Shown here: positions 34,472-44,392 of the stretch, in pieces | Layout: the number at the start of each line of letters is the position of its first letter | Position numbering within the stretch: the stretch's first letter is position 1 | Source of the DNA: Radiobacillus kanasensis | GTDB lineage: Bacteria > Bacillota > Bacilli > Bacillales > Amphibacillaceae | Assembly (NCBI RefSeq): GCF_021049245.1 | Contig: NZ_CP088020.1 | Coordinates: 186,001-250,000 of the forward strand | Direction: 5' to 3' | DNA length: 64,000 nucleotides | Notes under the pieces: generated by a model | What the model was told of the DNA's origin: nothing | The model's database searches: none | The model's input: the letters and a program-made list of their open reading frames with translations, nothing else | Program-made: the position numbers and the translations under genes

Positions 34472-34765
34472 TTATATGGTTTGCTCTTTTTTCTTAAAGA
34501 TACCAATTAACAACATAATAAGTCCTATAATGAAAATGATCGGGAAAAGTATTAGGATTGTTCCTGGTATTGCCCATCCATTCTCTACAATTGATGCATA
34601 TGTTAAACCGATCGCAAAAGATAAGAACGGTGAAATGGCCAACATAAGAGCTACGCCCCAAACCATGTATTTTCTTTTATTGGACTTGCCTGCGCTGAGT
34701 TGATAAGCTACAAGTGCTCCTATCAGGGCAATTCCATATCCTACAGCAAATGCCACTTTAATCAT
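34472..34765 (-). CDS. Small integral membrane protein, hypothetical
   Basis: 97 residues with three hydrophobic helices (VAFAVGYGIALIGALVAY; MVWGVALMLAISPFLSFAIG; ILILFPIIFIIGLIMLLIGIF) and a KKKEQTI tail. AAAGGA abuts the ATG at 34765, so the GTG three codons later (34756) may be the true start. No family recognised. Leftward, about 50 bases downstream of the interrupted RDD gene; the two may have shared a transcript. Confidence 0.55.
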   Translation of the reverse strand: MIKVAFAVGYGIALIGALVAYQLSAGKSNKRKYMVWGVALMLAISPFLSFAIGLTYASIVENGWAIPGTILILFPIIFIIGLIMLLIGIFKKKEQTI

Positions 34766-34820
34766 TCCTTTCTCTAGTATATTTTCATATTATACCCTTA
34801 TAAAGTATTCTGCTCTTTCT

Positions 34821-35341
34821 TTAGATCTTAACCACATGAGTTTTCGCCACTATATCGTATAGAGATTGTTTCTTTTTCGTGAAAATGGCTGTCAATATGT
34901 ATGCGAATATAAGTGCATAGATGAGTCCGCCAAGCAGATAGTAGGTGAACGGTACTTCACCATCACCTAAATAAATAAATAAATAAATCGATAAACAAGG
35001 AAATGTGACAACTCCCAAGGTAATATCTTTAGTATGGTTCGAATAGTTACATGCATCATGGATAATGCTTCTCCGTTTTTTCCAACCACTCGTATTCCGG
35101 TTTTCCTTTTTCCAAAGGACTGTTTACCAATGTTCGAATCGCTAATGATAAAATATAGTGAAATAGGAAAAGTCACCAATAAGAAACCAGTAAACTGAGC
35201 TACTATTAGGGAGCCATTGAAGAATCCCTGTAAGGATGGAAATAGAAATACGGTGAAGATAAAGAGTACGACTAAATAAAAGAGAATAAGGATGTAATCA
35301 ATCATGAAAGCTTTAAAGCGGAGTAAAAATGAAGCATTCAT
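34821..35341 (-). pseudogene. RDD-family membrane protein, off-frame at AAAT repeat
   Basis: The ATG at 35341 (GAGG upstream) opens LLRFKAFMIDYILILFYL, the RDD-family start. The domain's GKQSFGKRKTGIRVV follows. After VYRFIYLFI the frame ends in TAG at 34967-34969, while the rest (LGDGEVPFTYYLLGG...KKKQSLYDIVAKT) continues in another frame. The switch point is a five-copy AAAT (minus strand TTTA) tract. Six or three copies would restore one ORF of about 170 residues. It is either phase-variable, recently inactivated, or a sequencing error. Confidence 0.78.
34969..34988. repeat. Tetranucleotide repeat (AAAT)5 inside RDD gene
   Basis: Five uninterrupted AAAT units lie within the RDD reading frame. 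Copy numbers of 3 or 6 keep the frame; five shifts it. Slipped-strand mispairing at such tracts causes reversible switching in other bacteria. Confidence 0.85.
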
Positions 35342-35406
35342 TCACAAAACCTCTTTTCGTTTGGAATTGTAATTTTACTAACACTTTTATTTATTTTGCG
35401 GACTAA

Positions 35407-36225
35407 TTAATTTGTTAGAGGATACAAAGGATATTCCCATTGATGTGTACATTCTTCCAACATATAATACCCTCTTTCTTCATTCGGCACGAGACGAGAG
35501 CATTGCTGTGTAGGTATTGCCCCTTCACCGTTATTATTGGATACATCAATCCAGCTTTGATCATACTCCTTATCATAGCGGATTTTTAAACGGTTTCCAT
35601 TTATCGTAATGGTATGACCGTTGTCTTTATTTTTCACTTTATCGATGAAAGCTTCGATATCTGTTGCACTTACAGATTGAGAAAGGTTCAAGTGTACATC
35701 CTTCATTCCTTGCGAAGTCGGAAAACGAACGGTATTACCACTGATCCATTCTTCATTACCTAAACCTAGAACTCCTTCTGCCCCCAACCCAGTCGGATGT
35801 TCCGTGCCACCTATCATTAATGTAATGGATTGGTCATTAAGATGCTTACCAATAAAGCCAAACGTTGTCTTGTAAAAATTATAAAAATAGGTTGTTTCAC
35901 CTAACGTAGCATGCCGATATTCAATGACAAGTGAATGATGACTATTAGGAGAATCAATTTTTGCATAGCTATTATCTGCTAATAAAACCATAAATCCATG
36001 TGCCATAAAAAGAAGAATACCTAGTATTAAACCGGTGATGGACCATACTTTATGGTATCGAGAAGAGCGAAAGCCGATTACGGATAGAACGATAATATTA
36101 ATCCCCAAAGGAATCAGATATCCTGTTGGTTTCAATAAAAGAATGAAATAGTCTGTAACATGCATGATGATAAGTATCAAGTCTATTACACCTAACAGAA
36201 TTAGTAACCATTTAGTTTTCGTCAT
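35407..36225 (-). CDS. Hypothetical membrane-anchored protein
   Basis: 272 residues. Three N-terminal helices span about 1-85 (WLLILLGVIDLILIIMHV; TGYLIPLGINIIVLSVIGF; VWSITGLILGILLFMAHGF). An extracellular or cytosolic beta-rich domain follows, with no motif I can name; QQCSRLVPNEERGYYMLEEC may hold a disulphide pair. RBS GGGGAA precedes ATG 36225. Possibly DUF5412-like. No operon partner is evident except the downstream RDD gene. Confidence 0.6.
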   Translation of the reverse strand: MTKTKWLLILLGVIDLILIIMHVTDYFILLLKPTGYLIPLGINIIVLSVIGFRSSRYHKVWSITGLILGILLFMAHGFMVLLADNSYAKIDSPNSHHSLVIEYRHATLGETTYFYNFYKTTFGFIGKHLNDQSITLMIGGTEHPTGLGAEGVLGLGNEEWISGNTVRFPTSQGMKDVHLNLSQSVSATDIEAFIDKVKNKDNGHTITINGNRLKIRYDKEYDQSWIDVSNNNGEGAIPTQQCSRLVPNEERGYYMLEECTHQWEYPLYPLTN

Positions 36226-36262
36226 CGTAGATTCCCCATTCCAGAAGGTTGATTCAAAGACC

Positions 36263-36937
36263 TTAAGTTAAATAGCTTAGCAATCTATCAAAAGAATGGA
36301 TCTCGGCATATGGTTTTATATCGGTATCATTCTTATTCATATAAGGATTAAACCATATGCCCTTCATATCTGCATTTTGACAACCACCAATATCCTTTTC
36401 TATGTCATCTCCAACGAATAATGCGTCTTCCAGTTGCACATTAAGCTTATTTAATGCTAATTCAAATATACGTTTGTCAGGTTTACTAAAACCCACTTCT
36501 TCAGAAATAAGTATTGTATCAAAACAACTATTTAAATTTGTGTTCATTATTTTAGCTTTTTGTCTCTGAGTGGAGCCGTTTGTTATAATTGCGACTTTAA
36601 CTTGCCTCTTTATAGCATTCACGGTGTCTATGGTATTTTGGTTTATAGAAAAACAGTGAGGAAAATGATTATTCCAAAAATCTTGAATGTAACTGCGTGG
36701 CAACCTATATTTTGGTGGATATTCATCAAAAAAAGATTCCAAAACTTTTGTTTTATCACTGTAGCCATAGCTTGTATTATCGTGTTCTTTAAACTTTTGC
36801 AACATTTTACTTTTTGTAGAGTGTTTAACATTCTCATAACACTTTTCTAAAATTATTAAAAACATGTTATCTACTGCATGATTCCTATCGAGTAAGGTAT
36901 CATCTAAATCAAATAGCATTGCTTTATAACCGTTCAA
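36263..36937 (-). CDS. HAD-superfamily hydrolase (YjjG-like nucleotidase/phosphatase)
   Basis: 224 residues with the four HAD motifs: I MLFDLDDTLLDRNH (nucleophile Asp), II AIITNGSTQRQ, III lysine in EEVGFSKPDKRIF, IV LFVGDDIEKDIGG. The helical cap between I and II fits the YjjG/YfnB class, which acts on pyrimidine nucleotides or sugar phosphates. The start is TTG 36937 with GAAAGG upstream; no ATG is available nearby. Confidence 0.85.
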   Translation of the reverse strand: MNGYKAMLFDLDDTLLDRNHAVDNMFLIILEKCYENVKHSTKSKMLQKFKEHDNTSYGYSDKTKVLESFFDEYPPKYRLPRSYIQDFWNNHFPHCFSINQNTIDTVNAIKRQVKVAIITNGSTQRQKAKIMNTNLNSCFDTILISEEVGFSKPDKRIFELALNKLNVQLEDALFVGDDIEKDIGGCQNADMKGIWFNPYMNKNDTDIKPYAEIHSFDRLLSYLT

Positions 36938-37032
36938 ATAACTTCACAACCTTTCTCACATTATAGAAATAATCCCAAGTGAAATCTGGTTGATTACCTC
37001 TGGCTTTTCAACTACTGTACGGTGACCAGCGC

Positions 37033-37494
37033 CTATATGTTAAGCTTCAATCCTTCATGTGTAGGCTGAAATCCTAAACGAGTATAAAAGCGCAAAGCAT
37101 CCTCTCGCGTTTTATCGGTCGTTAATTGCACGATCTGACATTTTCGTTCTTTGGCGCGTTCAATCGCCCACTTTATTAGGAGACTCCCAATCCCATTGCC
37201 TCGGTGATCGGAAGAAGTTCTTACCCCTTCGATTGTCGCTCGCCAGCTCCCTTGGTGGGTGAGGTAGGGAGTGAATGTTATTTGGGCAACACCAATTACC
37301 TCTTGCCCTAAACAGCCCACGATTAACTCATTGTTCGGATCTGAATCAATCGCCTGAAACGCTTCATCATAGGAAGGTGGTAATGGATCAGCATAATGCT
37401 CTCGTTGACTCCCTAAAGGATCGTTCGCCAGCATCTTTACAATCTGCGAAACATCATCCATTGTTGCTGTCCGAAAGTGTATCGGTCTATCCAT
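37033..37494 (-). CDS. GNAT N-acetyltransferase
   Basis: 153 residues. The acetyl-CoA signature is VRTSSDHRGNGIGSLLIKWAIE (R/Q-x-x-G-x-G/A pattern RGNGIG), and the C-terminal LRFYTRLGFQPTHEGLKL is typical of the fold. ATG 37494 is used because AGAGGTG precedes it; the ATG nine bases upstream is covered by the RBS. Substrate unknown; it is divergent from fosB. Confidence 0.83.
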   Translation of the reverse strand: MDRPIHFRTATMDDVSQIVKMLANDPLGSQREHYADPLPPSYDEAFQAIDSDPNNELIVGCLGQEVIGVAQITFTPYLTHQGSWRATIEGVRTSSDHRGNGIGSLLIKWAIERAKERKCQIVQLTTDKTREDALRFYTRLGFQPTHEGLKLNI

Positions 37495-37650
37495 ACATTT
37501 CACCTCTTATCTTTATAAACTTTTTCAACAATCTTTTAGAGCTAAATCCAATGTAAAACCTTTCCATATGCTTTACTGTTTTCATTATAAACGAAAATGG
37601 CTATTCGTAGGTAAAAGTTTCAGGTAAAGTGACGGTAGGAGGGATAAAAC

Positions 37651-38073
37651 ATGATCAAAGGACTCAATCATTTACTTTTTTCCGTATCGGATTTGGATGC
37701 GTCCATTGCTTTCTATCAAAATGTGTTAGGTGCTAAGCTGCTAGTGAAAGGTCGAACCACTGCTTATTTTGACCTGCAAGGGATGTGGCTAGCTCTGAAT
37801 GTGGAAAAAGATATACCGAGAAAGGAAATCCATGAATCTTATACGCACATTGCCTTTTCCATTGAAGAAAAGGATTTTGAAGCAGCTCGTGAAAAGCTGA
37901 AACTGAATCAAGTCAACATTTTGGCGGGACGTGAGCGGGATGAGCGTGATAAAAAATCTATCTACTTTACCGATCCGGATGGCCATAAGTTTGAGCTCCA
38001 TACAGGTACGTTGCAGGACCGTTTGGATTACTATAAAGCAGATAAAGGGCATATGGAGTTCTATGAAGAATAA
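37651..38073 (+). CDS. fosB: FosB-type bacillithiol transferase, fosfomycin resistance
   Basis: 140 residues, nearly motif-for-motif Fos[19 protein letters not shown] (metal His7), [26 protein letters not shown] (second His), [25 protein letters not shown] (metal Glu and the K/S anion loop), [10 protein letters not shown]. It opens the fosfomycin epoxide with bacillithiol. RBS AGGAGG. Presence of FosB implies bacillithiol synthesis in the host, consistent with the nearby DinB-like proteins. Intact and full length. Confidence 0.93.
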   Translation: MIKGLNHLLFSVSDLDASIAFYQNVLGAKLLVKGRTTAYFDLQGMWLALNVEKDIPRKEIHESYTHIAFSIEEKDFEAAREKLKLNQVNILAGRERDERDKKSIYFTDPDGHKFELHTGTLQDRLDYYKADKGHMEFYEE

Positions 38074-38080
38074 AAGAGTA

Positions 38081-38176
38081 AGCGCCCGGGTTTAGCTGGC
38101 CTTCCTTCCTCGCGAACCGATGTTAACTTATCGTACGGAGGTGAGGGAAGTCTCGCTAGTTGCTGGGCGCTGGAGC
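38081..38176. repeat. Palindromic intergenic repeat (AGCGCCC...GGGCGCT)
   Basis: AGCGCCCGGGTTTAGC at 38081-38096 faces GCTAGTTGCTGGGCGCT (to about 38171), with an inner CTTCCTTCCTC / GAGGGAAG arm. The outer stem, the following GGAGCTGGACGTGGC and the local GC-richness are typical of dispersed intergenic repeats in Bacillaceae. No ORF is seen. It lies in the convergent gap between fosB and the thiamine operon. Confidence 0.6.
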
Positions 38177-38236
38177 TGGACGTGGCTATTGCAGTATGTT
38201 ATCCACACCAGGGAAATTTTATAATTTACAATGCAA

Positions 38237-38269
38237 TAAAAAAAGCCAGGCGAATCAATCCGCCTGACT
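38237..38269 (-). terminator. Terminator of thiamine-precursor operon
   Basis: On the minus strand AGTCAGGCG and CGCCTGGCT form a 9-bp stem with one G-U, followed by TTTTTTT. The stop codon of the TatD-like gene is at its edge. Confidence 0.85.
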
Positions 38270-39041
38270 ACAAAGAATAAAACAATTTCGTGTTTTGATA
38301 GATTTGTTGATACACGTCGTGGAGTGGAACCTGCTTTAGTTGGGCGATCTGTTGTATCACGTGGTGAATCATTTTCGGATGAGTCCTTTGATTTTGAAAG
38401 GGCCCTTCAAAGGCCCACGGTCCATCTGTTTCGACCATCATTTGATCAAGAGGATACTTTTGGATTAAGCTCTGAATCTCGGTCTCATATAAGCTATCTG
38501 GCGTGAAGGATACATAATACCCGTTTTCTATCATCCGTTCCACCGTTTTCAAATCTCCCTTAAACCAATGAAAGTGAGCCTTTTGCACGTTATGTTTTTC
38601 TAAAAGCTCACAAACGATAGGGGCGTGTTCATAAACCGCGTGTAATATAATAGGCTTTCGGATTTGAGAAGCAATCACAATCATTCGTTCTAGAAACTGA
38701 ATGTAAGGATCCAAGGAAATACTTGGGTTTGTTTGCTGCATATAATAAGGGAGACCAACCTCGCCAATAGCAACCATAGAGCCTAACTCATAAAGAAGGA
38801 ACTTCTCCAGTTCTAGCTGTTCTTCTTTACTCGGAAGCGCTTGTTCAGGATGATGACCATATGCTGGCTTAATTCGGTAATCCTTCTGATGAAGTTCTAG
38901 GTTCCTTTTACAGGAAGAAAGTGAATAGGATACAGCGATAAGGGATTCCACATCGTTCTTCTCCAAATCGGCCAATAGACCTTCCCGTTCTTCTTCTTTA
39001 TACATGTCGAAATGAATATGAGCATCAATAATAGTTTTCAT
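38268..39041 (-). CDS. TatD-family metal-dependent hydrolase in thi operon
   Basis: 257 residues with the TatD pattern IIDAHIHFDMY, YGHHPEQALP, VAIGEVGLPYY, IILHAVYEHAP, HFHWFKGD and MMVETDGPWAF, the metal-binding residues of the amidohydrolase-like barrel. TatD proteins are often DNases, but this branch is found beside thiamine-precursor (ThiXYZ) transporters and may process an imported pyrimidine derivative. It overlaps the ATPase gene by 4 bases, so it belongs to the TPP-riboswitch operon. Confidence 0.82.
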   Translation of the reverse strand: MKTIIDAHIHFDMYKEEEREGLLADLEKNDVESLIAVSYSLSSCKRNLELHQKDYRIKPAYGHHPEQALPSKEEQLELEKFLLYELGSMVAIGEVGLPYYMQQTNPSISLDPYIQFLERMIVIASQIRKPIILHAVYEHAPIVCELLEKHNVQKAHFHWFKGDLKTVERMIENGYYVSFTPDSLYETEIQSLIQKYPLDQMMVETDGPWAFEGPFQNQRTHPKMIHHVIQQIAQLKQVPLHDVYQQIYQNTKLFYSL

Positions 39042-39775
39042 AATGACTCACTCAGTTCTGCATAGATTTGTTTTTTACAGGCTAGGAAGTCTTCCTCTAA
39101 TAATAAGTCTGGTTTCCGGGGACGAGAAAATGGAATGATAAATTCCTTTTTCACGGTTGCAGGCTTGTTAGATAATACAATGACTCGATCCGATAAAAAG
39201 ATAGCTTCATCGATATTATGAGTGACGAATAATATGGCTTTCTGCTGCTCCTGCCACAAATCTATGAGCCATGTTTGCATATCTAATCTTGTAAACTCAT
39301 CGAGTGCAGAAAAAGGTTCATCCAAGCAAATGATAGATTGAGGACTTAATAGACTTCGAACAAAAGCAACTCGCTGTTTCATCCCACCGGACAGCTCGTG
39401 TGGATAAACGTTCTCATATCCTTTTAATCCAGCTCGATTTAACATCTCTATCGCCTCTATTTCCTTATCTTCTCCGGCGATTTCCGCAGCTAGTGTGACA
39501 TTCTTTAAAACCGTTCGCCAAGGAAATAAGGATGGCGATTGCGGCATGTAGCTTATTTTTCCCTTCTTGTTGGTAACCTTTTCTCCGTTAATGTGAAAAT
39601 CTCCAGAGTTCGGCTGCATTAGGCCACCTATTAAGTGGAACAATGTACTCTTCCCACTTCCGGATGGCCCTAAAATCGAGACGAATTCTCCCTGTCTTAC
39701 TGAAAAATGAAGATCTTCTAATACAGAAGTTTCCCCGAAGGATTTGAATATGTGCTCTACATCTAATGCATTCAT
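39038..39775 (-). CDS. thiZ: ThiZ-like ABC transporter ATPase
   Basis: 245 residues. Walker A GPSGSGKST, signature LSGGMKQR, Walker B IICLDEPFSALDE and the H-loop FVTHNIDEAI are all present, a nitrate/taurine/HMP-type ATPase. An in-frame ATG lies upstream at 39805, but AAAGGAGAAGGAGAA directs initiation to ATG 39775, giving a 4-base overlap with the permease stop. It powers uptake of a thiamine pyrimidine precursor. Confidence 0.86.
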   Translation of the reverse strand: MNALDVEHIFKSFGETSVLEDLHFSVRQGEFVSILGPSGSGKSTLFHLIGGLMQPNSGDFHINGEKVTNKKGKISYMPQSPSLFPWRTVLKNVTLAAEIAGEDKEIEAIEMLNRAGLKGYENVYPHELSGGMKQRVAFVRSLLSPQSIICLDEPFSALDEFTRLDMQTWLIDLWQEQQKAILFVTHNIDEAIFLSDRVIVLSNKPATVKKEFIIPFSRPRKPDLLLEEDFLACKKQIYAELSESL

Positions 39776-40542
39776 TTTTCTTCTCCTTCTCCTTTCGTCT
39801 TCCATCTAATGAGTCGACGTTCGACCCCTACAATCAAAGTAAAAAATAATAAGCACAGAACAATGATGTATAGGATGGCTACAAATACGCGGTCAGTTCG
39901 AAAGGAAGAAGAGGCTAACGTCATAAACACACCAATTCCATGATTTCCACCAAGCCATTCTGATATGACTGCACCCATTACACTGTAAGTGGCTGCGATC
40001 TTTAATCCAGAAAAGATGGAAGGAAGTGCATGAGGCCATTCTAGTTTGCGGAAAATCTGCCCCTTGCTTGCCCCTGCCATTAGCATGTAATGCTTGAGTT
40101 CATCGTTGGTTTGTCGGAATCCATCCATTGTTGCGATGGCGATAGGGAAGAAGCAAAATAAAGTGATGACAATCACCTTTGGCAAAATCCCGAAGCCAAA
40201 CCAAATGACTAGCAACGGCGCTAAGACAATCGTAGGAATGTTTTGCGAAATAATCATGAGTGGATAGACGGTTTCCCTTACTTTGGGCATCAAATGAAGA
40301 ACCGTTGCTACACCCAATCCGATACTGGAACCACATGCAAATCCGATGAGCGTTAAACGGATTGTCGCAAGTAGGTGACCTTGAAATTCTGGCCAAGAAG
40401 CGATAACCTCGCCTCCAATCTGAATAGGGGAAGGGAGTAACCAGGCTGGGATCTCCAGCCAACGGCTACTTACCTCCCATATTAAAAGTAGAAGCAGGAT
40501 TAGCGTGATAGGTCGCCATCCTTTTTTCACCCAATGATTCAT
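39772..40542 (-). CDS. thiX: ThiX-like ABC transporter permease
   Basis: 256 residues with six membrane helices. The BPD_transp_1 EAA loop is YMLMAGASKGQIFRKLEWPHALPSIFSGL. LAPLLVIWFGFGILPKVIV and the PSPIQIGGEVIASW periplasmic start are typical of ThiX/SsuC-type permeases. Fully overlapped into its operon (ATGA with neighbours). Confidence 0.86.
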   Translation of the reverse strand: MNHWVKKGWRPITLILLLLLIWEVSSRWLEIPAWLLPSPIQIGGEVIASWPEFQGHLLATIRLTLIGFACGSSIGLGVATVLHLMPKVRETVYPLMIISQNIPTIVLAPLLVIWFGFGILPKVIVITLFCFFPIAIATMDGFRQTNDELKHYMLMAGASKGQIFRKLEWPHALPSIFSGLKIAATYSVMGAVISEWLGGNHGIGVFMTLASSSFRTDRVFVAILYIIVLCLLFFTLIVGVERRLIRWKTKGEGEEK

Positions 40543-40829
40543 CTATATTTCTCCGTTAAAGTGTCCATAGAAGCGCCGTCCGGCTTATACAGTACTTTAA
40601 TTTGCGAGATAATACTCGGACTTCCTAGTTCAATCATTCTTTCATTCATCTTTTCGACGATGGCAAATAGCTCATAAAGTTCCCCTTCCATCGTCGTCTC
40701 AAGCGGATGCACTTCATACCTGACACTGGCTTGGTCAATGATGGCAATCGCTTCATCTACAAAAGGAATGACATCTTCACCGTTTTTGGTCTTCGGTATA
40801 ATTTGAATACTTAATAGTGCGTTTGCCAT
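40539..40829 (-). CDS. Thiamine-binding MTH1187/YkoF-family protein
   Basis: 96 residues of the MTH1187/DUF77 ferredoxin-like fold: LSIQIIPKTKNGEDVIPFVDEAIAII, YEVHPLETTMEGELYELF and SQIKVLYKPDG. Members, like the YkoF domains, bind thiamine or its hydroxymethylpyrimidine. The ATG overlaps the stop of the binding-protein gene by one base. Within a TPP-riboswitch operon it probably holds the cytosolic precursor. Confidence 0.85.
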   Translation of the reverse strand: MANALLSIQIIPKTKNGEDVIPFVDEAIAIIDQASVRYEVHPLETTMEGELYELFAIVEKMNERMIELGSPSIISQIKVLYKPDGASMDTLTEKYR

Positions 40830-41842
40830 TATTGATCCTCCTTCGGTAAAAATTCATTCGTAAAGGCTGCTTCTGCATCAAGTTCTTTTTCAAGTAACTG
40901 ATTGTCGACCATCCAGCTTGCGTAGTTCTCCCAAACTTCCAGCTTTTGAACACCCCATTGCTCGGCATCATCTTGATATTTCGGGGATAGCCATTTTTGA
41001 CTAGCTTTTACGAGCTCTGGATCGAGGTCTGGTACTGCATCGATCAAAATATCTGCAGCTTCTTCTGGATTTTCGATTGCATATTGATAGCCTTTAGATG
41101 CAGCCGAAACAAATGCTTTTACCGTTTCTGGATCTTCTTTAATCTTCGCTTCACTTGTCATAAGAACTGGCGTATAGTAATCGAGTTTATCGGTATAATC
41201 CGTTAAATACATCATGTTCAGTTCTTGCCCACGAAGTTCTGCTTCCACACCAGTCCATGCATAGTAAATCCAAGCAAAATCAATATCTCTTTCCACAGCA
41301 GTAAAGAAATCGGAGTTCCCCATATTGACGATGTTTACTTTATTCACATCTGCATCCTCTTGTTTCATCAACGAATCAATGACCGCTTTTTCGACGGGAT
41401 CGCCCCAACCTCCGTAAGTTTTACCTTCAAAATCAGCAGGGGAGTCAATGTTCTTATCTTTCGGTGATGCAAAGCCAGACGTGTTATGTTGAATAATGGC
41501 TGCGATGGAGACAAGAGGTACATCTTGTACGCGTGCTTGTGTTAAGCTTTCTTGTGCACCAATTCCAAAATCTGCTTGTCCAGAAGCGACGAGCTGATTC
41601 GCTCCAGCTTCCCCAGGTAAAACGATTTCTACGTCCAAGCCCTGTTCTTTAAAATAGCCTTTTTCCTGTGCGACATATAGGCCAGTGTGATTCGTATTTG
41701 GCGTCCAGTCTAGCATCATTTTGACTTTCTTAAGCTCTTTCGTATTAGTTTCTTTGCTAGAAGCGGTATCGTCACTTTCTTCCCCACAAGCAGTTAATAG
41801 AACAACAAGTAAGGTGCATAAAACGAACATCCATTTTTTCAT
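40829..41842 (-). CDS. thiY: ThiY-like thiamine pyrimidine precursor-binding lipoprotein
   Basis: 337 residues. The signal sequence MKKWMFVLCTLLVVLLTAC ends in a lipobox (LTAC), so Cys19 is lipidated at the outer face. The NMT1/THI5-like core starts VKMMLDWTPNTNHTGLYVAQ and has DFGIGAQESLTQARV and DFAWIYYAWTG. ThiY binds formylaminopyrimidine or HMP. First gene after the TPP riboswitch and terminator. Confidence 0.9.
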   Translation of the reverse strand: MKKWMFVLCTLLVVLLTACGEESDDTASSKETNTKELKKVKMMLDWTPNTNHTGLYVAQEKGYFKEQGLDVEIVLPGEAGANQLVASGQADFGIGAQESLTQARVQDVPLVSIAAIIQHNTSGFASPKDKNIDSPADFEGKTYGGWGDPVEKAVIDSLMKQEDADVNKVNIVNMGNSDFFTAVERDIDFAWIYYAWTGVEAELRGQELNMMYLTDYTDKLDYYTPVLMTSEAKIKEDPETVKAFVSAASKGYQYAIENPEEAADILIDAVPDLDPELVKASQKWLSPKYQDDAEQWGVQKLEVWENYASWMVDNQLLEKELDAEAAFTNEFLPKEDQ

Positions 41843-41921
41843 TTTCTTCGTTCCTCCTCATGATAGAAATCGTTATACCAATTTCCCATGATTCGGCTAA
41901 GCCAGTTCGCGTTTGATTTGG

Positions 41922-41960
41922 ATAAATAAAAATGCGCCAAAGGCTAGAGCCTTGGCGCAT
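41922..41960 (-). terminator. TPP riboswitch terminator
   Basis: On the minus strand ATGCGCCAAG and CTTTGGCGCAT pair around CTCTAG and are followed by TTTTTATTT. It lies between the aptamer and thiY, the expected expression platform. Confidence 0.88.
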
Positions 41961-41995
41961 GTAAACATTAAGATACACATAACGTGTTTGCTTAT

Positions 41996-42091
41996 CCATG
42001 TTCCCTACGCTGGTCTCAACCAGATCAGGTTCTAAGGGTCCGTATCTTAAGGATACAATCTCAACCAGCAAACACTGGTCCCCCCACAAGT
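41996..42091 (-). ncRNA. TPP (THI-box) riboswitch
   Basis: The minus-strand RNA has the thi-box blocks in order: GGGGGGACC, GCTGGTTGAGATTG (usual CTGAGA, here GTTGAGA), ACCCTTAGAACCTGATCTGG, GAGACCAGCGTAGGGAA. These form the P1-P5 arms that grip thiamine pyrophosphate. With the following terminator it turns off the thiYXZ-type operon when TPP is abundant. Confidence 0.95.
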
Positions 42092-42158
42092 CGTTTTCTA
42101 TTTGATTGGTTAACGTTTCGTACTAACTGTGCCATAGTTTTGTTATTTTTTCAAGCTA

Positions 42159-42701
42159 TTAATGAACTTCAATTGGAATGGTTTGGACGTCTTTTCCATT
42201 TTCCACAACCGTTACATCCACCATTCCTTCTTCCTCGAAAACAAAAGAATCCACTTGATAAATGAACTGAATTCCATGTTCTTTTACTAAATCCTTTGCT
42301 TCTTGAGCCAGGGTGACTCCTTCTATTACGGTCGATTTCTCAGAGGGGTAGTCCACACGTAATTCAACATCTTCACCCAGGTTTATATCATTCCAAAACA
42401 CGAGGTGAAAACTTGTCTCTTCTTTATTCTTGATAAGCTGTGGTGCATAATAACCGGCTTCTCCAATGTCACCGAAAACTGTATATTCTTTACCTTGTAC
42501 TTGAATGTCTAAAAACGGAGGTTGATAGGTAGCCATGTAATATACTCCGTAGGATATAGCAAGGATTGCTGCTGTAGAAAGGCCTATAAGTAGCCGTTTA
42601 AAACCCTTGTTGGAAAAGCTACTCATAAAGTGGGATTGTGGCGCTTTTTTATCGGTAATAAAGAGGATAAAAACAATAATGAGCAAAACGAAGCCTAACA
42701 C
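42159..42701 (-). CDS. Hypothetical membrane-anchored protein with beta-domain
   Basis: 180 residues. Two N-terminal helices (MLGFVLLIIVFILFIT; LLIGLSTAAILAISYGVYY) are followed by an outside beta-rich domain (VQGKEYTVFGDIGEAGYYAP...VDVTVVENG) somewhat like FixH/YtkA-type domains. The start is uncertain: GTG 42701 has no close RBS, while AAAGGA lies about 22 bases upstream. No function recognised. Divergent from the P450 gene. Confidence 0.5.
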   Translation of the reverse strand: MLGFVLLIIVFILFITDKKAPQSHFMSSFSNKGFKRLLIGLSTAAILAISYGVYYMATYQPPFLDIQVQGKEYTVFGDIGEAGYYAPQLIKNKEETSFHLVFWNDINLGEDVELRVDYPSEKSTVIEGVTLAQEAKDLVKEHGIQFIYQVDSFVFEEEGMVDVTVVENGKDVQTIPIEVH

Positions 42702-42819
42702 TACATAAGTCAGGAGCCATCATTCCTTTCGTTTCTTTATATAAAAATAGTAACATAAAAAATGGTTGAATTTTACAAAAATAAAGAAAAATTTTTACAT
42801 ATTCTTGGATGAATTTTAA

Positions 42820-44136
<1,317 letters not shown>

Positions 44137-44212
44137 GGTCAGTCTCTAGACGGTTGTCTCTGTGCTAAAGAGTTTTATAATAGAGTTAGAAAGGATTCTA
44201 GGGGGTGGCGGT

Positions 44213-44311
44213 ATGGTAAATGGATTACATTTGCCGAAATGTGCAGCGTCTCATGCAAAGCCTGCTATTGGAAAAGGCGATACTTTGCATGAGGTAGATC
44301 GTTTCTTTTAA
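44213..44311 (+). CDS. Possible 32-residue ORF
   Basis: ATG 44213 follows GGGGGTGG and the frame runs 32 codons to TAA. It begins MVNGLHLPKCAASHAK. The RBS is good but the product is unrecognised and too short to judge. The gap 44137-44392 holds nothing else convincing. Confidence 0.25.
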   Translation: MVNGLHLPKCAASHAKPAIGKGDTLHEVDRFF

Positions 44312-44392
44312 ATCGCCTCATAACAAAATCATTTCTGATAGGTCGGCTTTGCACCTTACTTTGTAGTTAAAAAAGATAAGGGGCTGGCAGAA

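Noticed and set aside
41772..42265. ORFs overlapping the TPP riboswitch on both strands
   Set aside because: They are explained by the conserved aptamer and terminator sequence; no RBS or protein family is seen.
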